Assembly: GCA_003217835.1 (NCBI GenBank) | Contig: QHMQ01000060.1 | Span: 6,821-13,666, forward strand | Direction of reading: 5' to 3' | Origin: Verrucomicrobiota bacterium | GTDB lineage: Bacteria > Verrucomicrobiota > Verrucomicrobiia > Chthoniobacterales > UBA10450 | DNA length: 6,846 nt | In this document: in pieces, positions 1-5,776 of the stretch | Layout of the letters: each line of letters starts with the position of its first letter | How positions within the stretch are numbered: position 1 is the first letter of the stretch | Position numbers and translations under genes: made by a program | Notes under the pieces: model-generated | What the model was told of the DNA's origin: nothing | The model's input: only the letters and a program-made list of their open reading frames with translations | The model's database searches: none

Positions 1-71
1 TGCACCAGTTCGTTCAAAGCGCGCCGAGTTTCGCTTTTCAAAAGCGGAGGTGGTAAATCAAAAGCGGTATG
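1..71 (-). pseudogene. tig: In-frame continuation of the trigger factor C-terminal domain beyond the stop
   Basis: Immediately after the TAA at 72-74, the same frame stays open to the window edge and reads HTAFDLPPPLLKSETRRAL, then NELV. This fits the trigger-factor C-domain segment that follows a QVIEGLVK-type helix in E. coli and reads NDIDVPAALIDSEI: the DLP/DVP and LLKSE/LIDSE positions line up without a gap if the stop codon stands for one residue. The stop therefore replaces a sense codon and is not the natural end of a short family member. A single base change from CAA, GAA, AAA or TCA would produce it. The rest of the domain lies outside the window. Confidence 0.75.
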
Positions 72-986
72 TTAGTGGAGAAATTTGACGATCTGCGATT
101 CTTTCGCCCGTTCCACCTCGTGTTCTTTTTCGTGCTCAAGATCGTGTTCGATCATCTGGCGGAGGTCGGCAACTGTTTTTTCAGGCACGAGCTTGGCTGC
201 AAACGCATCGTCGATCGAAGGCAGGACCTTTTGTTTGATTTCGTTTAAGGTCACGGCGTAATCCGCCTTTTTTCCGGCAAGCTCGACCACCGGAAACTCC
301 GCCGGAAACTCAACCTGCACGCTGCGCGTCTCGCCTCGCTTCATGTCTATGATCTGCCCGCAAAACCGTGGCAGAAAATTCTCCGGCGCTAGGTGGAGCC
401 AGAATTTTTTGCCCCCATGCACGTTTTTGCTCGCGTTCGGTGCAATTTCTCGAATTCGTCGCCCTTCAATCGAGCCTTCAAAATCAATCACCGCAAAATC
501 TTCCATTTGCAGTCCGCGTTCCGGAACATCGACAAAATCGGCCGATTGCTCGCGCAAACGTTCCAGCGCAAGATCGACATCCTCCTCCGCGACCTTTGTC
601 GAATGTAATTGCACCGGAATATTTTTGTATTCCGGCAACTCAAACTCGGGCGCCGTCACTACCGTCGCGCGAAAGCGCATCGATTTATCTTCCCCGAATT
701 GAACATCCTCCAGATTCGTCAATGAGACCACGCGCAATTGTTTCTGCTCAATTGCGTCGTAATAACTTTTTGAGACGAGCTTCTTCGTCAGTTCATCATG
801 TATTTCCTTGCGAAACCTTTTTTCGATTACCGAACGCGGCGCTTTACCGGGCCGGTAACCGGGAATCTTGGCAAGCCGCGCAAAACTGTTCGCGATTGCA
901 TCCCATTCCTTTGAAACCTCCTCGGGCGGCAGTTCGATGCGCAGCGTGGAAACAGAACCCGGTTGCGTTTCAACTTCGATTTTCAT
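72..986 (-). CDS. tig: Trigger factor-like ribosome-associated chaperone, cut short by an in-frame stop
   Basis: A 304-residue product starting at ATG 984-986. Trigger factor binds the ribosome near the peptide exit and shields nascent chains in the cytoplasm. The N-terminal ribosome-binding domain is about residues 1-115, with the signature loop PGYRPGKAP at 42-50. A divergent FKBP-like PPIase domain is about 158-250 (EDFAVIDFEGSIEG, then EFPAEFPVVELAGKKADYAV). The C-terminal chaperone domain begins near 252 (LPSIDDAFAAKL) but stops at 305 after QIVKFLH. Full trigger factors are about 430 residues, so roughly the last third is missing. The same frame beyond the TAA still reads as trigger factor (see 1-71). 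No Shine-Dalgarno-like motif precedes the ATG, and a REP-like doublet ends 13 nt upstream. It lies after the hut genes in the same direction, but nothing suggests a functional link. It could be a decaying second copy, a real nonsense allele, or a sequencing error. Family assignment is firm; intactness is doubtful. Confidence 0.88.
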   Translation of the reverse strand: MKIEVETQPGSVSTLRIELPPEEVSKEWDAIANSFARLAKIPGYRPGKAPRSVIEKRFRKEIHDELTKKLVSKSYYDAIEQKQLRVVSLTNLEDVQFGEDKSMRFRATVVTAPEFELPEYKNIPVQLHSTKVAEEDVDLALERLREQSADFVDVPERGLQMEDFAVIDFEGSIEGRRIREIAPNASKNVHGGKKFWLHLAPENFLPRFCGQIIDMKRGETRSVQVEFPAEFPVVELAGKKADYAVTLNEIKQKVLPSIDDAFAAKLVPEKTVADLRQMIEHDLEHEKEHEVERAKESQIVKFLH

Positions 987-999
987 GAAGAATCGTACT

Positions 1000-1060
1000 G
1001 TAGCGGCGCTCTATGAGCGTCGCATTTAATTTTTGGGCGACGGTCGTAGACCGCCGCTGC
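1000..1060. repeat. REP-like doublet: two inverted 24-nt palindromic units
   Basis: Unit A lies on the plus strand at 1000-1023: arms GCGGCGCTC (1003-1011) and GAGCGTCGC (1015-1023) around loop TAT. Unit B lies on the minus strand at 1060-1037: arms GCGGCGGTC and GACCGTCGC around loop TAC. Each stem has 9 pairs, one of them the same G-T wobble at the fourth position. The units match at 20 of 24 positions. Two of the four differences form a compensatory swap inside the stem (C-G in A, G-C in B). The foot tetranucleotide is GTAG in A and GCAG in B. The units face each other across a 13-nt AT-rich spacer (1024-1036), so the whole element could also fold as one long hairpin. The GTAG foot, imperfect palindrome and inverted pairing match the REP/REPIN elements mobilised by RAYT (Y1 REP-associated) transposases. 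No transposase is visible here, so that link is inference. Confidence 0.75.
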
Positions 1061-2297
1061 AAACGCGCTCTCCCCGCACATAAATCGAATCCGCTTGGGA
1101 AAATCCAAACCAGTACGCTAGTTCGCGGTAATCTTTGCAATCGAAGATCGAGAAATTGGCGAATTTGCCCGGTTCGAGTGAGCCGATCTTATCGCCGCGG
1201 CCGAGACTATGGGCAGCGTTAATTGTCGATGCGCTGATCGCTTCCGCCGGTGACATCTTCATTTGCCTGCAGGCCAGCGAAAGCATCATTAGCATGGACG
1301 GGCTTGGTGATGACCCAGGATTAAAATCCGTCGCAATGACAACTGCGAGCCCTGCTTCGATCATTTCACGCGCACGCGGATAACATGTCGATCCAAGCGC
1401 ATACACCGATCCTGGCAGCAAAACCGGCTGGACGCCCCCAGATTTCATCGCTGCAATCCCCTGGTCCTCGGTTTTTTCCAAATGATCCGCGGTCGTTGCT
1501 TTCAATTCCCCAGCCAATTTTGCGCCTCCGGAATTGCTGAGTTGATCGGCATGAATCCGCAGTTTCAATCCAAGCTTTTTCGCCGCAGTCGAAATTTCTC
1601 TCGATTGCTCGATATCGAAATAACCCTGTTCACAAAATACGTCGCAAAACTCCGCCAATTTTTCATTCGCGACTCGTGGTAGCATTTCGTTAATCACCAG
1701 ATCGACATATCGCTCCGGTGATTGTCGATCTTCGTGCGGAATGGCGTGCGCGCCCAAGAACGTTGGAACAAATTCAAGCGGCGTTTCGTCGTTCAACCGC
1801 CGAATCACGCGCAAGATCTTCAATTCATCATCACCCGTCAGGCCGTAGCCGGATTTCGCTTCGACCGTTGTCTTTCCGCATTTCAAGAACCAACTCGCAT
1901 GCTTTTTGGCTTGTTCGAAAAGATCGATCTCGCTAGCAGCGCGCGTCTTTTCCACGGTTGACCAAATGCCGCCGCCCGCGGCTGCGATCTGCTCATAAGT
2001 TTCTCCGCGTGTCCGACGTTCGAAATCGTCGAGACGATCTCCAGCAAAAACCGGATGCGCATGTGCATCGACAAAACCCGGAAGAATAACCTGGCCGTCT
2101 GCGTCGACAATTTCTGCGTCGTCCGCGTTTTTCTCGATTTCATCACTGCTTCCGACGCTGTCGATCTTGCCATCGTTAATGCGCATGCCGCCGTCGCGAA
2201 TAATCGCGAGATCGGACATCTCAGCGCCAACGCGCGGCCTTTTCGCGCCCGCCAACGTGACCAACTGTGCAGCGTGAAGGATCGCGAGAGAGTTCAA
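1026..2297 (-). CDS. hutI: Imidazolonepropionase
   Basis: A metal-dependent amidohydrolase that opens 4-imidazolone-5-propionate to N-formimino-L-glutamate, the third step of histidine degradation in the cytoplasm. I chose the TTG at 2295-2297 (423 residues). From there the protein reads NSLAILHAAQLVTLAG, where HutI proteins usually begin, and GGTGGG lies 12 nt upstream. In that numbering the metal ligands are DAHAH (His79, His81), HADQ (His249) and ATDFNPG (Asp324), very near the positions I recall for Bacillus subtilis HutI. Other family blocks are ILPGFVDAHAHPVFAG, AKSGYGL, GGAKLAGEL and the C-terminal LGRGDKIGSLEPGKFA. A longer frame begins at TTG 2318, and an ATG at 2217-2219 would remove the conserved start. 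The last ten residues (SGGLRPSPKN) are encoded by one unit of the REP-like doublet, so they are probably an acquired tail. The gene lies about 120 nt after ftcD and completes the pathway. It is well supported; only the start is uncertain. Confidence 0.95.
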   Translation of the reverse strand: MNSLAILHAAQLVTLAGAKRPRVGAEMSDLAIIRDGGMRINDGKIDSVGSSDEIEKNADDAEIVDADGQVILPGFVDAHAHPVFAGDRLDDFERRTRGETYEQIAAAGGGIWSTVEKTRAASEIDLFEQAKKHASWFLKCGKTTVEAKSGYGLTGDDELKILRVIRRLNDETPLEFVPTFLGAHAIPHEDRQSPERYVDLVINEMLPRVANEKLAEFCDVFCEQGYFDIEQSREISTAAKKLGLKLRIHADQLSNSGGAKLAGELKATTADHLEKTEDQGIAAMKSGGVQPVLLPGSVYALGSTCYPRAREMIEAGLAVVIATDFNPGSSPSPSMLMMLSLACRQMKMSPAEAISASTINAAHSLGRGDKIGSLEPGKFANFSIFDCKDYRELAYWFGFSQADSIYVRGERVCSGGLRPSPKN

Positions 2298-2324
2298 GAA
2301 TTCAAAACTACCCACCAAATTCTA

Positions 2325-2408
2325 AACAGAAGGCAACAAAGAAAACAAAGGTTGTGCTCTCCAGCGGGCCAAAATAACAAAACTTCGTTCGCTTTGTTTG
2401 CTTCTGTT
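2325..2408. repeat. Imperfect inverted repeat in the ftcD-hutI gap
   Basis: The arm at 2325-2350 (plus: AACAGAAGGCAACAAAG, then AAAACAAAG) and the arm at 2383-2408 (minus: AACAGAAGCAAACAAAG, then CGAACGAAG) match at 21 of 26 positions. They are separated by 32 nt. In the hut transcript they could form a long, AT-rich, imperfect stem. There is no GC-rich core followed by a U run, so it does not look like an intrinsic terminator. The purine-biased AACAGAAG/AACAAAG wording resembles a dispersed intergenic repeat I associate with soil Verrucomicrobia, but that is memory, not a search. It fills most of the 119-nt gap between ftcD and hutI and could affect messenger stability or hutI expression. 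Confidence 0.55.
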
Positions 2409-2416
2409 AAATCTGC

Positions 2417-4102
2417 TCAGCCAAGCTTGGCCTCCACAATCTGATTAATTTCTTTGAACCTGGAGTCCGATTCGACGCCGATCTGTTGCAGTTTTTTCAG
2501 AAGCGTCGATTTGAATTTCTCATCTTTCAACCCGGCCAGATTAATTCTGACGTTCATCGCTGCCCCGCCAATACAGGCGCGCACTACGAGAAGGCCAACG
2601 CCAACGTCCGAAATCGAAGCCGGATTACCGTTTTCAGCCATCTCCGCGAGAAGCGGATAGGACTTGGCAGCCGTCTCCATCACACGCAAAGGAATCTCCG
2701 CCGCATACTTATTTGCGGATTGGATCGCTGCCGTGCGCGCCGCTTTTTCCTCCGCCGACTCCTTCGGTAAAGCAAATGCCGCCATCACCTTGTTGAAAGC
2801 GGCCGTGTCTTCATCGACCAGAAACAGCAGTTCATCCTTCAGTTGTTGCGCTTTAACTGCCCGATCACTGAAATATTTCAGTTTGTCATCCCAGCCACGT
2901 TTCCCGGCTGAGAGGTTGGCCACCATTCCGCCCAGGGACGCACCCAACGCCCCCATCAATGCTGCGACCGAACCGCCACCCGGCGCTGGAGAATCGCTTA
3001 GAGTTTCATTGCAGAATTGGCGCAAATTCATTTTCAAAAGCGATTTCTTGGAAACGGATTCGATCTTGAATTCAATCACCTTTTCTTTCGGATCAAAAGG
3101 TTTCAGCTCACTCAGCCCCATAGAGCGGATTGCGATGTCAATCAGCTCTTCCTCGGCAGCGCCTTCCGACCATTTCTGTTTGCGGAGAAAATATCTTCCT
3201 GCATCCACCAGACATTTCTTGGGAACCATGCCCACGATCTCTGATCCGGTGACGCGCAAGCCTCGTTTGCTTGCCGCTTCGGCGCAGGCATCGAACGCAG
3301 CATGCAAAGGAGTCTCCTCAATATTCGTTAGGTTCATGGAGACTTGGGCGATTCCATACTCCTCTACAAACCACCCGATAGCCTTCACATGTTTCAACAT
3401 GCCCGGGATATGGGCAGGTCGGCCTTTGGCATCCAGCACCGGTTTTCCAGAAGGTGTACCGTCTTCCGTCTTGATCCTGCCCTGCTCTCTGACATCGAAC
3501 GCAACGGAATTTGCCCGTCTCACCGCCTTCGTGTTCAGATTCACATTATAGGCGACCAAAAAATCCCGTGCCCCGATTACCGTCGCGCCTGACTTTTCAT
3601 TGAATACGACAGGCCCGAAATCCGGTTTCCAGACAGGGTCTTTTATTTTCTCGAAGAAACCTTCGTATTCTCCCGCACGAATAACCGAGAGATTTAAGCG
3701 GGATTTATTTTTCGCCGCTCTTTCATACAGATAGACTGGGATATTCAATTCGTCACCGACGCGCCGTGCTAGCTGGTGCGCACAAGCAATTGCTTCTTCC
3801 CAACTGACATTACTGACCGGGACAAATGGGCAAACATCGGTCGCGCCCATCCGTGGATGTGCGCCTTTGTGTTTCCTCATGTCAATGACTTCCGCTGCCT
3901 TCTGGATGGCGCGGAACGCGGCCTCCACCGCGCCTTCAGGACTGCCGACAAAGGTCACAACCGTCCGGTTGGTGGTTGCTCCAGGATCGACATCGAGCAG
4001 AGCAACGCCATCCATCGATTCAATCGCGCCGGTGATCTGTCGAATGACATCCAAATCGCGCCCTTCAGAAAAATTCGGGACGCATTCGATCAGTTTTTGC
4101 AT
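2417..4102 (-). CDS. ftcD: Bifunctional glutamate formiminotransferase / formimino-THF cyclodeaminase
   Basis: A 561-residue fusion with the same domain order as mammalian FTCD. Residues 1-347 are the formiminotransferase (N and C subdomains), which moves the formimino group from N-formimino-L-glutamate to tetrahydrofolate and frees glutamate. Residues about 355-561 are the cyclodeaminase, which converts 5-formimino-THF to 5,10-methenyl-THF plus ammonia. The start LIECVPNFSEGRD and the motif HKGAHPRMGATDVCPF are diagnostic; the histidine of AHPRMG falls at residue 82, the position of the catalytic His82 of pig FTCD by my alignment. The FT part has about 20 extra residues near 212-234 compared with the pig enzyme, an insertion I recall in other bacterial FTs. 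The cyclodeaminase shows LSDSPAPGGGSVAAL (368-382) and a helical body with NPASISDVGVG (493-503). ATG 4100-4102 lies 6 nt after the hutU stop with only a weak AAAGAA-like ribosome site, so it is probably co-translated. No frameshift is seen. Confidence 0.95.
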   Translation of the reverse strand: MQKLIECVPNFSEGRDLDVIRQITGAIESMDGVALLDVDPGATTNRTVVTFVGSPEGAVEAAFRAIQKAAEVIDMRKHKGAHPRMGATDVCPFVPVSNVSWEEAIACAHQLARRVGDELNIPVYLYERAAKNKSRLNLSVIRAGEYEGFFEKIKDPVWKPDFGPVVFNEKSGATVIGARDFLVAYNVNLNTKAVRRANSVAFDVREQGRIKTEDGTPSGKPVLDAKGRPAHIPGMLKHVKAIGWFVEEYGIAQVSMNLTNIEETPLHAAFDACAEAASKRGLRVTGSEIVGMVPKKCLVDAGRYFLRKQKWSEGAAEEELIDIAIRSMGLSELKPFDPKEKVIEFKIESVSKKSLLKMNLRQFCNETLSDSPAPGGGSVAALMGALGASLGGMVANLSAGKRGWDDKLKYFSDRAVKAQQLKDELLFLVDEDTAAFNKVMAAFALPKESAEEKAARTAAIQSANKYAAEIPLRVMETAAKSYPLLAEMAENGNPASISDVGVGLLVVRACIGGAAMNVRINLAGLKDEKFKSTLLKKLQQIGVESDSRFKEINQIVEAKLG

Positions 4103-4108
4103 ATTCTT

Positions 4109-5776
4109 TTAGTCTCGCGCTCGCGGCGTCATCGGGATATCGATTTTGTGCTTGGCGGCAAATTCAATCGCGCCCGAATAACCGGCATCTGCGTGCCGGA
4201 GAATTCCCATCCCTGGGTCGCTGGTAAGTACGCGCTCGAGCCGGTGCGTGGAGTTTTCGCTGCCGTCAGCGACGACGACCATGCCGGCGTGCTGCGAATA
4301 ACCAATTCCCACGCCGCCGCCGTTGTGGATCGAAACCCAGGATGCGCCAGCGGCTGTGTTGATCAGCGCGTTGAGTAATGCCCAATCGGCGATGGCATCG
4401 CTGCCGTCGAGCATCCCTTCCGTTTCGCGATTGGGCGACGCGACCGAACCGGTATCGAGATGATCACGTCCGATGACAATCGGCGCTTTAATTTCGCCAG
4501 TTTTCACTAGCTCATTCATCGCCAGGCCGAACTCCGCGCGCTCTCCGTAGCCGAGCCAGCAAATGCGCGCGGGCAATCCTTGAAAGTGAACCCGTTCTTT
4601 CGCGAGCTTCATCCAGCGGGCCAGAGTTTGATTTTTGGGAAATAATTCGAGCGCGAGCCGATCGGTCCGCGCGATATCTTCGGGATCACCACTTACCGCA
4701 ACCCATCGAAACGGCCCCCTCCCTTCGCAGAACAGCGGGCGAATATATTCGGGAACAAAGCCAGGAATGTCGAACGCGTTCTCAACGCCGGCGCTTTTCG
4801 CTTGAGCGCGAATGTTGTTTCCGTAATCAAAAGTGACCGCGCCTCTCTTTTGCAGCGCGAGCATGGCCTCGACATGAACGGCCATCGAATGCATCGCCTG
4901 GTCGATGTACGCCTCAGGGTTTTTTGCACGCAAATTAATCGCCGCCTCGAGTGACATCCCGTGCGGCACGTACCCGTTCAACGCGTCGTGCGCGCTGGTT
5001 TGATCAGTGAGCACATCCGGCACGATCCCACGTTTTACCATTTCAGGCAGAACATCGGCGCAGTTGCCGACCAGACCGACTGAAATTGCCCGTCGATCTT
5101 CGCGCGCCCGATCAATTAACGTGAGCGCTTCATCGAGCGACCAGGCTATTTTGTCGCAGTAGCCGTTCTTCAATCTTTTTTCGACCCGCGCTGGATCGAC
5201 TTCGACAGCTAGAAGCAACGCGCCATTCATGATGGCGGCGAGCGGCTGAGCACCCCCCATTCCGCCAAGTCCGCCAGTGAGAACAAATTTGCCTTCGAGC
5301 GATCCGGCAAAATGTTTGCGCCCAGCGGCGGCGAACGTTTCGAATGTGCCCTGAACGATCCCCTGGCTGCCGATGTAAATCCATGAGCCAGCGGTCATTT
5401 GTCCGTACATGATGAGGCCAAGGCGCTCGAGACGGTTGAATTCCGTATAGTTGGACCAGTGACCGACGAGATTGGAATTCGCAATCAAAACCCGTGGCGT
5501 TTCGTCATGTGTCCGGAATTTTCCCACCGGTTTCCCAGATTGGACGAGAAGCGTTTCATCATTCTCCAGTTCGCACAGCGATCGGACAATCGCGTCGAAG
5601 GCTTCCCAGCTTCTCGCAGCGCGGCCCGTTCCGCCATAAACAACAAGGCGTTCGGGATCTTCGGCGACGTCGGGATCGAGATTGTTCATAAGCATCCGCA
5701 AGGCCGCTTCCTGGTGCCAGCCTTTGCAGGTTCGCTTATTGCCGCGTGGCGCGTGGACTATTCGCTTTCCGCTCAT
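4109..5776 (-). CDS. hutU: Urocanate hydratase (urocanase)
   Basis: A 555-residue cytoplasmic enzyme that hydrates urocanate to 4-imidazolone-5-propionate using tightly bound NAD as an electrophile; full length for the family. Motifs run through the whole protein: EAALRMLMNNLDPDVAEDPE (23-42), VVYGGTGRAARSW (45-57), LLVQSGKPVG, RVLIANSNLV, MYGQMTAGSWIYIGSQGIVQ (123-142), the NAD-binding GGLGGMGGAQPLAA (168-181), LTDQTSAHDALNGY (256-269), FDYGNNIR, GFVPEYIRPLFC (339-350), QGLPARICWLGYG (399-411), GRDHLDTGSVASPNRE, and GGGVGIGYSQHAGMV. Cys406 in ARICW corresponds to the conserved Cys410 region of Pseudomonas putida urocanase. ATG 5774-5776 overlaps the hutH stop as ATGA, and no Shine-Dalgarno sequence precedes it, so translation probably depends on coupling to hutH. 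The residue before GGGVG is Asn (SIHNGGGVG) where I recall His in proteobacterial enzymes; probably a lineage variant. No damage seen. Confidence 0.97.
   Translation of the reverse strand: MSGKRIVHAPRGNKRTCKGWHQEAALRMLMNNLDPDVAEDPERLVVYGGTGRAARSWEAFDAIVRSLCELENDETLLVQSGKPVGKFRTHDETPRVLIANSNLVGHWSNYTEFNRLERLGLIMYGQMTAGSWIYIGSQGIVQGTFETFAAAGRKHFAGSLEGKFVLTGGLGGMGGAQPLAAIMNGALLLAVEVDPARVEKRLKNGYCDKIAWSLDEALTLIDRAREDRRAISVGLVGNCADVLPEMVKRGIVPDVLTDQTSAHDALNGYVPHGMSLEAAINLRAKNPEAYIDQAMHSMAVHVEAMLALQKRGAVTFDYGNNIRAQAKSAGVENAFDIPGFVPEYIRPLFCEGRGPFRWVAVSGDPEDIARTDRLALELFPKNQTLARWMKLAKERVHFQGLPARICWLGYGERAEFGLAMNELVKTGEIKAPIVIGRDHLDTGSVASPNRETEGMLDGSDAIADWALLNALINTAAGASWVSIHNGGGVGIGYSQHAGMVVVADGSENSTHRLERVLTSDPGMGILRHADAGYSGAIEFAAKHKIDIPMTPRARD

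Noticed and set aside
33..67. Short palindrome GCTTTT-C-AAAAGC (33-45) and a 10-nt direct repeat TCAAAAGCGG (38-47, 58-67)
   Set aside because: Both fall in conserved trigger-factor coding sequence and are short enough to arise by chance. The two repeat copies are in different frames relative to the protein.
368..988. 206-codon plus-strand frame antisense to the trigger factor, and shorter frames beside it
   Set aside because: The minus strand encodes a clear trigger factor. The plus-strand product is low-complexity and Arg/Pro/Ser-rich, with no ribosome site or domain.
1003..1060. Hairpins of the doublet as a rho-independent terminator for hutI
   Set aside because: The stems are GC-rich but neither is followed by a U run on the minus-strand transcript; after unit B come CCAAAAA residues. 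Repeat-element character explains the structure better.
2318..2352. Possible promoter before hutI (TTGTTT, 18 nt, TAGAAT on the minus strand)
   Set aside because: The -35 match is poor, and the AT-rich stretch belongs to the inverted repeat, where such matches arise easily by chance. Not supportable without transcript ends.
2664..3551. 295-codon open frame on the plus strand
   Set aside because: It lies wholly antisense to ftcD, whose protein is recognisable over its full length. The plus-strand translation is Ser/Ala/Pro/Arg-rich with no family resemblance, as expected of an opposite-strand shadow.
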